Part shown: positions 1-7,578 of the stretch, piece after piece
Layout: each line of letters opens with the position of its first letter
Position numbering within the stretch: the stretch's first letter is position 1
From: Gammaproteobacteria bacterium
GTDB taxonomy: Bacteria > Pseudomonadota > Gammaproteobacteria > Eutrophobiales > Eutrophobiaceae
Length of the DNA stretch: 18,457 nucleotides
Assembly: GCA_015661095.1 (NCBI GenBank)
Contig: JACVQI010000013.1
Coordinates: forward strand, 1 to 18,457
Reading direction: 5' to 3'
Made by a program: the position numbers and the translations under genes
Notes under the pieces: model-generated
Database searches by the model: none
Told to the model about the DNA's origin: nothing
What the model saw: only the letters and a program-made list of their open reading frames with translations

Positions 1-1
1 C

Positions 2-190
2 AGTTTGCAGGTCAGAATTAATGACAATCCAAACTTGAAATATGAAATTAAGGAAAACGAGAATGGCCATTACATCAGCATCACCAGCCGGGATGTAGTC
101 AAGGAACCGGTAATGAATTTCTCGCTGGAAGTAACCTGGTCCAAAGGCCATCTGATTCGTGAATATTCACTATTGATTGATCCACGCTAG
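2..190 (+). CDS. FimV N-terminal-domain-like protein (3' end only)
   Basis: The reading frame is open from the left edge (first full codon at 2) to TAG at 188-190, so the start lies outside the window and only the last 62 residues are visible. They resemble the end of the periplasmic N-terminal domain of the FimV protein encoded immediately downstream: LKYEIKENENG matches LKFEVHETESG, KEPVMNF matches REPYLNF, and the ending IREYSLLIDP matches LREFTVLLDP. By eye about 23 of 50 aligned residues are identical. The protein stops exactly where the domain ends, so it has none of FimV's LysM, membrane or TPR regions. The stop is only 22 bases before the fimV ATG, which suggests co-transcription. It is probably a stand-alone FimV N-domain from an old tandem duplication. 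Whether it has its own signal peptide cannot be seen. Confidence 0.7.
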   Translation, partial: SLQVRINDNPNLKYEIKENENGHYISITSRDVVKEPVMNFSLEVTWSKGHLIREYSLLIDPR

Positions 191-212
191 CTATAGAGAA
201 CTGGTAGTAAGA

Positions 213-3200
213 ATGAAACGGATAAGAAATGTACTTATAACATTGTTATGTGCCATGCCTGCCGTGGTCAGTGCGTTTGGTTTGGGGCAGCTTAATCTTG
301 AATCGGGTTTAAATCAGCCGTTTGAAGCACGTATCGAGTTGTTGTCCGCGACCGCTGAAGAACTCTCAAGCCTGCATATCGGATTAGCGGATGTGGAGTC
401 GTTTCAACGGGTCGGGATCGACCGCCAGTTTATTCTCAGCAGCTTGAAGTTTGAAGTGCATGAAACTGAGTCCGGTCCCGATTTCATCCGCGTCTTCACC
501 GTTGATCCTGTCCGCGAACCCTATCTGAATTTTCTTGTCGAGGCAGACTGGTCAAATGGCAGATTATTAAGGGAATTCACTGTATTACTCGACCCGCCAC
601 TGTACGACCCAACAGTCAGAAGATCGGTGGTCGCGGAACCCGCTGTCACAGCGCCTGAACCAGTCACCGAGACTGGCGGAACTGAGTCCGCACCAGCAGT
701 CTCCGCAGATGCAGGCGAAGGCGAAGCAGGCACAACCGGAGGGTACAATCAAGGAGAATATGGACCGACTGGCGCTTCTGATACCCTGTGGTCGATCGCC
801 TCAACCACGCGGGCTGATGCAACAATCAGCATACAGCAGATGATGATCGCCTTACAGCGAGCCAATCCTGAGGCATTTGTGGGTAATAACATCAATGGCT
901 TGAAACGCGGCCAGATATTACGCATACCGGATCGCGATGAGGTATTGAGCTTGTCACAGGCTGAAGCCATTGCTGAAGCCAATGCGCAAAACGCCATGTG
1001 GCAGGGGAACCAGGGGTTGCCGGCTACAACACCGACTCGGCCTGTTTCAGCGACTCAGGAGGCTGCCGGTGACTCGACCGAGGTCGTAGCACAAGAAAGC
1101 ACGGAATTACGTCTGGTGGCGCCATCAGAGGCGGGTGCGGACACTACTCAGGGTGATGCCGGTACCGCTGCGGGCGCTGGCGCTACGGATGCCTCTCTGA
1201 CTCTCGCCAATGAACAAATTGAGGCTCTGTCTCAGGAAAATCTCGAACTAAAAGATAAACTCACGGAAGCAGAGAGCATCATCAAGGATTTGGAGGATTT
1301 AAACCGGTTACTCACTCTGAAAAGTGACGAACTGGCATCATTACAGCAACAGGCTGCGGAAACAGCAGCACCGGTAGCAGAAGAACAGCCGGCCGAAGCG
1401 GCAGCACCCGCGGAGGTTGCGGAAGAACCTGCGCCAGACACGAGCGCTGTCGCTGAAGAGCAGGTGGCAACGGAGGAGGCCACGGAACCGGCGCCTGCCG
1501 CTTCTGGAGAGGCCGAAGTTTCCACCGCCGAGACCCCGGCGGAAGCTGAGCCAGCCGCAGTCAGTGAACCAGCCCCAGAACCTGCGCCAAGTGAAGCGCC
1601 ACAGGGTATCGTCGACCAGATCATCGGTATGGTCATAGAAAATATCATGATCGTCGCCGCTGTTGGCGGCGGCTTGTTTGTGATTATTATAGGATTTGTT
1701 TTCATCTCCAGGCGCAAGGGCAGGGGATCGGATGATGTGGCGGTGGCAGAATATGAGGAATCCGCTACTGAAGAAGCCACCGTGGCCCCGGAGGAGATGG
1801 CTGATGAGGTGGAAAGGGACGCTGCACTACCTGAAAGTGAGGCTGAAGCCGAGGTGGAGGCACAGGCCGCTGCTGGCCGGACCGTATTTGCCGCGCCACC
1901 GGAAGCGGAACAACCGGCCGCGCCGGAAGAAGATCCATTGGCCGAGGTTAATGTCTTTCTGGCTTATGAACATTTCGATCAGGCGGAAGAGTTTGTCCGC
2001 GATGCTATTACGGGGAATCCGGATAATCTGGATTTTCACACTAAATTACTGGAAGTATTTTATGCCTCCGGCGATAAGGCGAAATATGAAGATGCCGCCA
2101 GGGTCTTGAATGAAAAGGTCAACGGTGCTGGCCCGCATTGGGATATGGCTGTCGCCATGTGGTCGGAGATGTCACCCAGCCGAGCCTTATTCGAGGCAGG
2201 TGGCGTGGAAGAAGCGGCGGCGTCCGCTGGAAGAGCTGGCGGTGGCGTGCTGGATCTGACCGCGGGTGAAGAAGCAAAACCGGCGAAAGCCGCGGCTGTG
2301 GACATGAATCTGGATTTTGATCTGGGTGATACGACTGATGTGCCGGCCACTAAAAAAGCTACCGCAGGCGATGATATTTTGGATCTTACCGCGGCCGCAT
2401 CAACAGCTAATATTTCCACAGACCAGGACGAAGATCTGCTTGATGTTACCGCTGCGGTAGGCCTGGAACCTGAACCGGTAATGGAAAAACCCGGTGACGA
2501 GGAAATGCTGCTGGATATAACCTCCGATTCGGATGCGTCGGCTGAAAACCTGCTGGATATATCATTTCAGAGCGGCGATAACCTGCTCGATGTTACGGCC
2601 CACGCTGATGCGGGCACTCTGAGTGGCGAAGAGGATTTGCTGGATGTCACCGCCGCGACCAGCGCTGGCGCTGATGCGGATGAGTTACTGGAGATTGATG
2701 CGGCTGCCCCGGTCGCTGAAAAAGATGATAATTCACTTGATTTTGATATAGGCGGGATAGAAACGCCCGCGCTGGATGTGCCCGCCGGCGAAGAGGATTC
2801 TATGGAACTGGATATCGGCGGCATGACATTAGAGACACCGGGTGAAGATAATGTTATTGAATTTGAAGCTGGCGTCTCCGCCAACGATGAAGACCAGGGC
2901 CTTTCCGAGTTGGAAGGAAAAACAAAAGCACCCGATTCAGGCGGTCTGGAAATTGATCTGAGTATTGGCGATTCCGGCGATAGTGAACCTTCACTGGAAC
3001 TGGATACAGGCGACGATGGGGATAGCGGGATAGAATTTGATCTTACCGGTGGTGAGGATGCGGCTGGAGGTTTTGACCTGGATATGGAAGCTACTCTGAA
3101 AATACCTGAAATCGAAATGGAGGTCGAAGAGGATGAAGACGAAGACGATGATCATACCGTCTTCGTGCCGCGTTCCGCGGATGCACAGGAGCAATCAGCG

Positions 3201-3353
3201 GAAGATGAAATCGCCACCAAACTCGATCTGGCGAAGGCTTATGTGGAACTGGGTGACAAAGACAGCGCCCAGGACATACTGAAAGAGATCATCCAGGAAG
3301 GCAATGCCCAACAGAAAGCGACTGCAAAGGAATTACTGCAGCAAGTGAAATAG
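213..3353 (+). CDS. fimV: FimV, inner-membrane peptidoglycan-associated polar hub protein
   Basis: 1046 residues. FimV-family proteins organise the cell pole and, in pseudomonads, support type IV pilus assembly and twitching motility. I chose ATG 213 because it opens a good signal peptide (MKRIRNV, hydrophobic core, AVVSA|F, cleavage after about residue 21); an in-frame start at 177 would only add 12 residues before it. In order: FimV N-domain (about 22-130, ending LLREFTVLLDPP), a LysM-like segment (about 183-241, YGPTGASDTLWSIA to GQILRIPD), a coiled coil (about 331-385), a Pro/Ala/Glu-rich linker, one transmembrane helix (about 475-499) followed by RRKGRG, a cytoplasmic TPR region starting DPLAEVNVFLAYEHFDQAEEF (about 574), a long acidic stretch with repeated LDxTA motifs (about 679-964), and the conserved C-terminal FimV domain (about 997-1046, LDLAKAYVELGDKDSAQDIL). 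It appears intact. Confidence 0.95.
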   Translation: MKRIRNVLITLLCAMPAVVSAFGLGQLNLESGLNQPFEARIELLSATAEELSSLHIGLADVESFQRVGIDRQFILSSLKFEVHETESGPDFIRVFTVDPVREPYLNFLVEADWSNGRLLREFTVLLDPPLYDPTVRRSVVAEPAVTAPEPVTETGGTESAPAVSADAGEGEAGTTGGYNQGEYGPTGASDTLWSIASTTRADATISIQQMMIALQRANPEAFVGNNINGLKRGQILRIPDRDEVLSLSQAEAIAEANAQNAMWQGNQGLPATTPTRPVSATQEAAGDSTEVVAQESTELRLVAPSEAGADTTQGDAGTAAGAGATDASLTLANEQIEALSQENLELKDKLTEAESIIKDLEDLNRLLTLKSDELASLQQQAAETAAPVAEEQPAEAAAPAEVAEEPAPDTSAVAEEQVATEEATEPAPAASGEAEVSTAETPAEAEPAAVSEPAPEPAPSEAPQGIVDQIIGMVIENIMIVAAVGGGLFVIIIGFVFISRRKGRGSDDVAVAEYEESATEEATVAPEEMADEVERDAALPESEAEAEVEAQAAAGRTVFAAPPEAEQPAAPEEDPLAEVNVFLAYEHFDQAEEFVRDAITGNPDNLDFHTKLLEVFYASGDKAKYEDAARVLNEKVNGAGPHWDMAVAMWSEMSPSRALFEAGGVEEAAASAGRAGGGVLDLTAGEEAKPAKAAAVDMNLDFDLGDTTDVPATKKATAGDDILDLTAAASTANISTDQDEDLLDVTAAVGLEPEPVMEKPGDEEMLLDITSDSDASAENLLDISFQSGDNLLDVTAHADAGTLSGEEDLLDVTAATSAGADADELLEIDAAAPVAEKDDNSLDFDIGGIETPALDVPAGEEDSMELDIGGMTLETPGEDNVIEFEAGVSANDEDQGLSELEGKTKAPDSGGLEIDLSIGDSGDSEPSLELDTGDDGDSGIEFDLTGGEDAAGGFDLDMEATLKIPEIEMEVEEDEDEDDDHTVFVPRSADAQEQSAEDEIATKLDLAKAYVELGDKDSAQDILKEIIQEGNAQQKATAKELLQQVK
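2246..3105 (+). repeat. Array of degenerate acidic LDxTA/LDIG motifs within fimV
   Basis: The cytoplasmic part of FimV contains about a dozen short motifs of the form (acidic)-x-LLD(V/I/L)TA spaced roughly 20-35 residues apart: VLDLTAGEE, ILDLTAAAS, LLDVTAAVG, LLDITSDS, LLDISFQS, LLDVTAHAD, LLDVTAATS, LLEIDAAAP, then a related form with LDFDIGG, LELDIGG, LEIDLSIGD, IEFDLTGG and FDLDMEA. Linkers are Asp/Glu/Gly/Ser/Ala-rich and look disordered. The repeats are protein-level; DNA copies are diverged, so this is not a recent tandem expansion. Acidic low-complexity regions are usual in FimV. The regular hydrophobic motif suggests multivalent docking, which is inference. Confidence 0.7.
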
Positions 3354-3364
3354 TGCCTTCGGTG

Positions 3365-3401
3365 CGACAATCCAGCTAAACTGGGTTAACGCTGGTTGTC
3401 G
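3365..3401. terminator. Hairpin in the fimV-truA spacer
   Basis: The 210-base spacer between fimV and truA contains an inverted repeat: CGACAA, a bulged T, CCAGC (3365-3376) pairing with GCTGGTTGTCG (3391-3401), an 11-base-pair stem with one bulge around a 14-base loop. It lies 11 bases after the fimV stop, where a terminator is expected. No T-run follows, so it is not a classical intrinsic terminator; it may protect the 3' end of the fimV mRNA or act with Rho. The rest of the spacer (3402-3563) is AT-rich near 3490-3510 and has TATAAC at 3519-3524 as a possible -10 for truA, without a good -35. Confidence 0.45.
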
Positions 3402-3563
3402 GAATCAACTACATCGTGCCCAGCAGGTTGCCAGAGTCGCACGCGAAATATATTTCACCCTGCTGATGCAAACTGAAGCACGGGTTGCTTTTATATATAT
3501 ACCATATTCCCGTTAGCCTATAACCCACCAGTAGATTGATAACTTGCTGTATCGCCTAGATTC

Positions 3564-4349
3564 ATGAAGATAGCGGCCGTCCTTGAATATTGTGGTAGCC
3601 GCTACTCAGGCTGGCAATACCAGCACCATACAACCAGCATTCAGCAACATGTGGAATCGGCCCTGACCAGAGTGGCGGACCATGAAGTGCGGGTGCATTG
3701 CGCCGGCCGGACGGATGCCGGTGTGCATGCCTTGAATCAGGTGATTCACTTCGAAACGGACTCAGTGCGGCCGGTGCATGCCTGGGTCGCTGGCAGCAAC
3801 ACCTATCTGCCCGCGGACATCAGTTTGTTGTGGGTGCAACCCATTGCCGATGACTTTCACGCCCGCTACTCGGCGCTCAGAAGAAGCTACCGTTATATAA
3901 TTCTTAACCGGCCGACACGACCAGGGCTGAATCGCGATCTGGTCTCATGGGAACACTGGCCGCTGGACGTGGACCTGATGCGCGTGGCAGCATCTGATCT
4001 CATTGGCGAACATGATTTCACCTCATTCCGCGCAGCCGGTTGTCAAGCCAAGGTTCCGATACGGGAAGTTCAAAAACTGGAAGTGTTTCGCTCCGGTGAA
4101 TATGTTGTCATCGAAATTACCGCCAATGCCTTTCTGCAACACATGGTAAGGAACATTGCCGGTGTGCTGATGGCAATAGGATCAGGGAAGCAAGCTATCG
4201 ATTGGGTGAGACAGATTCTGGAGGCCCGGGACAGAACCAAAGGTGGTGTTACGGCCCCGGCGAGCGGTTTGTATCTGACGCGGGTTGAATATCCTGAAAC
4301 ATACGGGATCCCGAAACCTGCCCCCGGCAGTTGGCCTTTGCTATTATAG
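3564..4349 (+). CDS. truA: tRNA pseudouridine(38-40) synthase TruA
   Basis: 261 residues, close to the usual family length of about 260-270. TruA converts uridines 38, 39 and 40 in the anticodon stem-loop of many tRNAs to pseudouridine. The N-terminus MKIAAVLEYCGSRYSGWQ is the family's opening strand, and CAGRTDAGVHA (about residues 47-56) carries the catalytic aspartate (D51). Later conserved blocks are FHARYSALRRSYRY, GEHDFTSFRAAGC and AFLQHMVRNIAGVL. The start at ATG 3564 fits the homologous N-terminus, although no strong ribosome binding site is visible before it. The stop is 41 bases before the trpF start. The fimV-truA-trpF order is common in gamma- and betaproteobacteria. It appears intact. 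Confidence 0.96.
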   Translation: MKIAAVLEYCGSRYSGWQYQHHTTSIQQHVESALTRVADHEVRVHCAGRTDAGVHALNQVIHFETDSVRPVHAWVAGSNTYLPADISLLWVQPIADDFHARYSALRRSYRYIILNRPTRPGLNRDLVSWEHWPLDVDLMRVAASDLIGEHDFTSFRAAGCQAKVPIREVQKLEVFRSGEYVVIEITANAFLQHMVRNIAGVLMAIGSGKQAIDWVRQILEARDRTKGGVTAPASGLYLTRVEYPETYGIPKPAPGSWPLLL

Positions 4350-4390
4350 ATGAGTCAAAATCTTTACATACAGCATGCCGAGCAAACAGT

Positions 4391-5023
4391 ATGGAACGAG
4401 TGCGGATAAAAATTTGCGGTATCACCCGGCCTGAAGACGCGATCAGCGCGGCGCAAGCTGGAGTGGACGCCATCGGCCTGGTGTTTTATGAAAAGAGCCC
4501 GCGCCGAGTTGATGCCGTTACAGCCACGGCTATAATCAAGTCCTTACCGCCATTTATTTGTAAAGTCGGCCTGTTTGTCGATGCCGACGCTGACACGGTC
4601 ATGGCAACTGTACGCGAAGTCCCGCTCGATCTGCTCCAGTTTCATGGCAGTGAAACCCCCGAGTACTGCTGCGGCTTTGGTAAACCGTATCTTAAGGCGG
4701 TCCGCATGAGGGCCGGCGTAGATATCCGGGAATTTGAAAAAAACTATCACGATGCAGCGGCCCTGCTGCTGGATACACATGTGGTGGATATCGCCGGGGG
4801 CACCGGCCAGACTTTTGCTTGGGATCTGATCCCCATGGGTCTGCGCAAACCGATCATCCTGGCCGGAGGATTGGATGCCGGTAATGTCGGTAAGGCCATC
4901 CGCCAGGTTCATCCCTATGCTGTCGATGTCAGTGGTGGTGTTGAGTCAGCAAAAGGGATTAAAGACAGGCGGAAAATTGCTGCTTTTGTCCAGGCGGTCG
5001 GTAACGCGAGTTTACCTGACTGA
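4391..5023 (+). CDS. trpF: Phosphoribosylanthranilate isomerase
   Basis: 210 residues, a single (beta/alpha)8 barrel of normal size. It catalyses the Amadori rearrangement of N-(5'-phosphoribosyl)anthranilate to the carboxyphenylamino-deoxyribulose phosphate in tryptophan synthesis. The start MERVRIKICGITRPEDA gives the conserved KICG motif with general-base Cys9; D128 in LLLDTH is the likely general acid. LQFHG (83-86 region), GGTGQTFAWD (136-145) and the phosphate-binding ends ILAGGL and DVSGGVES are all present. An in-frame start 20 codons upstream (4331) would overlap truA and add a non-conserved leader, so I prefer ATG 4391. trpB and trpA do not follow, as is also the case in Pseudomonas; they must lie elsewhere. 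Confidence 0.96.
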   Translation: MERVRIKICGITRPEDAISAAQAGVDAIGLVFYEKSPRRVDAVTATAIIKSLPPFICKVGLFVDADADTVMATVREVPLDLLQFHGSETPEYCCGFGKPYLKAVRMRAGVDIREFEKNYHDAAALLLDTHVVDIAGGTGQTFAWDLIPMGLRKPIILAGGLDAGNVGKAIRQVHPYAVDVSGGVESAKGIKDRRKIAAFVQAVGNASLPD

Positions 5024-5064
5024 AATATTGCTGGCGGGAGCGACCAAGCGGGCGAAATGCCATG

Positions 5065-5070
5065 TATAAT
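5065..5070 (+). promoter_or_regulatory. Possible -10 element before the small HTH gene
   Basis: TATAAT, a perfect sigma-70 -10 hexamer, sits 38 bases before the ATG at 5108 in the 84-base gap after trpF. The -35 position, 17 bases upstream (GACCAA at 5042-5047), is poor, and the upstream TG abuts the hexamer without the one-base gap of an extended -10. It could give the small HTH gene and accD a promoter separate from trpF. Weak evidence. Confidence 0.35.
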
Positions 5071-5094
5071 TACCCCGCAAATCTGAACGGCTCT

Positions 5095-5099
5095 GGAGG
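5095..5099 (+). promoter_or_regulatory. Strong ribosome binding site that sets the start of the small HTH gene
   Basis: GGAGG ends 8 bases before ATG 5108, ideal spacing. A GTG two codons earlier (5102) is only 2 bases from this site and is therefore unlikely to be used. This is one of the best Shine-Dalgarno sequences in the window and supports the small gene being real. Confidence 0.75.
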
Positions 5100-5107
5100 T
5101 TGTGGTC

Positions 5108-5320
5108 ATGAATAACCGGGAAAGACTGATAGACCTGATAGCGGCACACAATCTGGACCGGCTGACAGTTGCCGAAATGGTCAAGGTAAAACGAGACACC
5201 ATCGATCGTTGGCTGCTGTCGCGTGAATCACACCATCATGAAGAGGTTCCGGATATGGCGCTCGAGCTGCTGGAGATGAAAATCAGGTTCGGAGACCTGC
5301 CAAAGGAGAAACAATCCTGA
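5108..5320 (+). CDS. Small putative helix-turn-helix protein, function unknown
   Basis: 70 residues, cytoplasmic, with no signal peptide or membrane segment. Residues about 20-38 look like a compact helix-turn-helix: LTVAEMVKVKRDTIDRWLL, with AEM..V as the positioning helix, a short turn, and RDTIDRWLL as the recognition helix, as in small Cro/XRE- or excisionase-like DNA-binding proteins. A His-rich turn (SHHHEEVPDM) and a final amphipathic helix (ALELLEMKIRFG) follow. I do not recognise a named family. Support for a real gene: the strong GGAGG at 5095-5099, a TATAAT upstream, a complete fold-like pattern and a clean fit between trpF and accD on the same strand. It could be a small local regulator or a non-regulatory DNA-binding protein; neither is shown by the sequence. 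Confidence 0.75.
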   Translation: MNNRERLIDLIAAHNLDRLTVAEMVKVKRDTIDRWLLSRESHHHEEVPDMALELLEMKIRFGDLPKEKQS

Positions 5321-5378
5321 GCCGCAGCAAATCCGGTTTTTGTTGAGATATGAAGAATTTTCTTTAGAGCTGAAGCGC

Positions 5379-6242
5379 ATGAGTTGGTTTAAAAAATTAT
5401 TACCGTCAAGGATCAAAACGCAGGGTGTGAGCAGACGTTCGGTGCCGGAGGGAATCTGGACGAAATGCGAAGTTTGCAGTTCCGTTCTATATCATGCGGA
5501 ACTGGCGCGCAACATTGAAGTCTGTCCAAAATGCTCGCATCACATGCGTATCAGCGCCCGGGAGCGGCTCAACAACTTCCTGGATCCGGAGCCCCGGATC
5601 GAGATTGGTTCGGAGATAAAGCCGGTGGATAAACTGAGGTTCAGGGACAGCAAGAAATACCGGGATCGACTCAGCCAGGCGCAAAAACAGACCGGCGAGG
5701 ATGATGCCCTGGTCGTCATGCAAGGGCAAGTGAAAGCCATCCCCGTGGTCGCCTGCGCGTTTGAGTTCAGCTTTATGGGCGGCTCAATGGGTTCAGTTGT
5801 CGGTGAACGGTTTGTGCTGGCGGTTGAGGCCTGTCTACTGGCGCGCATGCCCCTGATCTGTTTTTCCGCCAGTGGTGGCGCGCGTATGCAGGAAGCCATC
5901 ATTGCCCTCATGCAAATGGCCAAAACCAGCTCTGCGTTATCCGTGTTACGGAGCAATGGCATACCGTATATATCGGTATTGACCGATCCGACCATGGGTG
6001 GAGTGTCCGCCAGTCTGGCGGCCCTGGGTGATATCAATATCGCCGAACCCAATGCCCTGATTGGTTTCGCCGGACCCCGTGTCATTGAGCAAACGGTGCG
6101 GGAAACCCTGCCTGAGGGATTCCAGCGCAGTGAATTTCTGCTGGAACATGGGGCTATCGATATGATTGTGGATCGGCGCGATATGCGCGAAAGGATAGCG
6201 TCATTACTGACGTTACTGCTGCACCGTCCCGCGCCAGCGTAG
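5379..6242 (+). CDS. accD: Acetyl-CoA carboxylase carboxyltransferase subunit beta
   Basis: 287 residues (about 290-305 is usual). AccD pairs with AccA to form the carboxyltransferase that moves the carboxyl group from biotin to acetyl-CoA, giving malonyl-CoA for fatty acid synthesis. I chose ATG 5379 (MSWFKKLLPSRIKT), the typical AccD N-terminus; upstream in-frame TTG codons would add non-conserved residues. The zinc ribbon is complete: C30-x2-C33 and C49-x2-C52. The crotonase-like core shows MGGSMGSVVGERF, SASGGARMQE, SVLTDPTMGGVSAS, and GFAGPRVIEQT. The next gene, folC, starts 59 bases later, matching the common accD-folC pairing. It appears intact. Confidence 0.97.
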   Translation: MSWFKKLLPSRIKTQGVSRRSVPEGIWTKCEVCSSVLYHAELARNIEVCPKCSHHMRISARERLNNFLDPEPRIEIGSEIKPVDKLRFRDSKKYRDRLSQAQKQTGEDDALVVMQGQVKAIPVVACAFEFSFMGGSMGSVVGERFVLAVEACLLARMPLICFSASGGARMQEAIIALMQMAKTSSALSVLRSNGIPYISVLTDPTMGGVSASLAALGDINIAEPNALIGFAGPRVIEQTVRETLPEGFQRSEFLLEHGAIDMIVDRRDMRERIASLLTLLLHRPAPA

Positions 6243-6301
6243 CTGGCCGTAACAACTGCGCGTTTTGCAGTGATTCTGGCCAAGTGTTTCATGCAGATAA
6301 T

Positions 6302-7573
6302 ATGAGATTTTCCTCCCTGGAAGAGTGGTTGAACTGGCAGGAGGGCTTGCATTACAAGGCCATAGACCTTGGTCTGGAACGCTGCCGGGAAGTGGCGGAC
6401 AGGATGGGATTATTGCAGCCGGGATTTCGTGTCATCAGCATCGCCGGTACCAATGGCAAAGGCACCAGCGCGGCGATGCTGGATAGAATTTACCGGAACG
6501 CCGGTTATCTGGTGGGCACTTATACCTCACCACATCTGGTGCGTTACAATGAAAGGATCAGAATCAATGGCCAGGAAGTGACCGATCGAATCCTGTGTGA
6601 GGCGTTTGACCAGGTGGATCAGGCCCGCGGCGATATCTCGTTGACCTACTTTGAATTCGGCACCCTGGCGGCTTTTTATGTGTTTCGTAATTTGCAGGTG
6701 CAACTCGCCATACTGGAAGTTGGCATGGGTGGACGGCTGGATGCGGTAAATATCCTGGACGCTGATGTAGCCTTGATCTGTACCATTGCACTGGATCATG
6801 TCCAGTGGCTGGGTCATACCCGCGATCTAATCGGCCGGGAAAAAGCCGGGATTCTGCGGTCCGGCAAACCCGCAGTTTGCTCGGACAGTGATGTTCCCGG
6901 CAGCATTACCAGCTATGCTGATGAAATCGGCGCCACTCTCTATCTGCTGGGTCGCGACTACCATATCGTCAGACACGAAACCCACTGGGACTGGTATTCC
7001 AACAATTCAACCCTGCCTGGACTGCCGAGGAGCGGGCAGTTTAATAATGCCCTGATTAATAATACCGCCGGGGTATTAATGGTCGTCGAATTACTGAAGA
7101 AACTCCTGCCCGTTGAACACCGAACTATACCAGTGAGCCTGGCCCAGGTCAGTGTACCGGGCAGGTTTCAAATCTATCCAGGGGATGTCCTGGTGATCCT
7201 GGATGTGGCGCATAACCCGCAGGCGGCCGGGGTGCTGGCACGCAATCTGGCGGAGCACGTAAGTGCTGGAAAAACGCATATGATTATCGGTATGTTGGAA
7301 GACAAGGACCACCGGGGCGTGATCGAGGCACTCTCCATGGTAGTGGATCACTGGTATGTTGTATCATTAACCCAGGCCCGAGGGACGGACGGTCAGGTTC
7401 TGGTTGACATACTGGATAAGATCGGTAATAGCAGGGTTGCCGGCGTTTTCACTTCGGTCGATGCGGCAATGGATACCGCCCGGGGCCGCGCCGGAATTGG
7501 CGATAGAGTGGTTGTTACCGGTTCATTTCTGACTGTTGGAGCAGCAATGCAGAAGCTAAGCAGCGAAGATTAA
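6302..7573 (+). CDS. folC: Bifunctional dihydrofolate synthase / folylpolyglutamate synthase
   Basis: 423 residues, the standard length. FolC adds glutamate to dihydropteroate and then to reduced folates, using ATP, in the cytoplasm. The start at ATG 6302 (MRFSSLEEWLNWQE) matches the family N-terminus; an in-frame GTG at 6284 would add only MFHADN. The Mur-ligase fold is clear: SIAGTNGKGTSA P-loop (about 47-57), YTSPHLVRYNERI, EVGMGGRLDAVNI, ICTIALDHVQWLG, EKAGI, and the C-terminal LDVAHNPQAA and GMLEDKDH motifs. It ends five bases before the dedD start, indicating translational coupling. It appears intact. Confidence 0.96.
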   Translation: MRFSSLEEWLNWQEGLHYKAIDLGLERCREVADRMGLLQPGFRVISIAGTNGKGTSAAMLDRIYRNAGYLVGTYTSPHLVRYNERIRINGQEVTDRILCEAFDQVDQARGDISLTYFEFGTLAAFYVFRNLQVQLAILEVGMGGRLDAVNILDADVALICTIALDHVQWLGHTRDLIGREKAGILRSGKPAVCSDSDVPGSITSYADEIGATLYLLGRDYHIVRHETHWDWYSNNSTLPGLPRSGQFNNALINNTAGVLMVVELLKKLLPVEHRTIPVSLAQVSVPGRFQIYPGDVLVILDVAHNPQAAGVLARNLAEHVSAGKTHMIIGMLEDKDHRGVIEALSMVVDHWYVVSLTQARGTDGQVLVDILDKIGNSRVAGVFTSVDAAMDTARGRAGIGDRVVVTGSFLTVGAAMQKLSSED

Positions 7574-7578
7574 TTATC

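Noticed and set aside
1232..1780. Minus-strand Ser/Ala-rich open frame opposite fimV
   Set aside because: It mirrors the Glu/Ala/Pro-rich linker codons of fimV. It is not a gene.
5540..6352. Long minus-strand open frame opposite accD (about 270 codons)
   Set aside because: It is a shadow of the conserved accD reading frame. It has no ribosome binding site, and its composition is typical of antisense translation.
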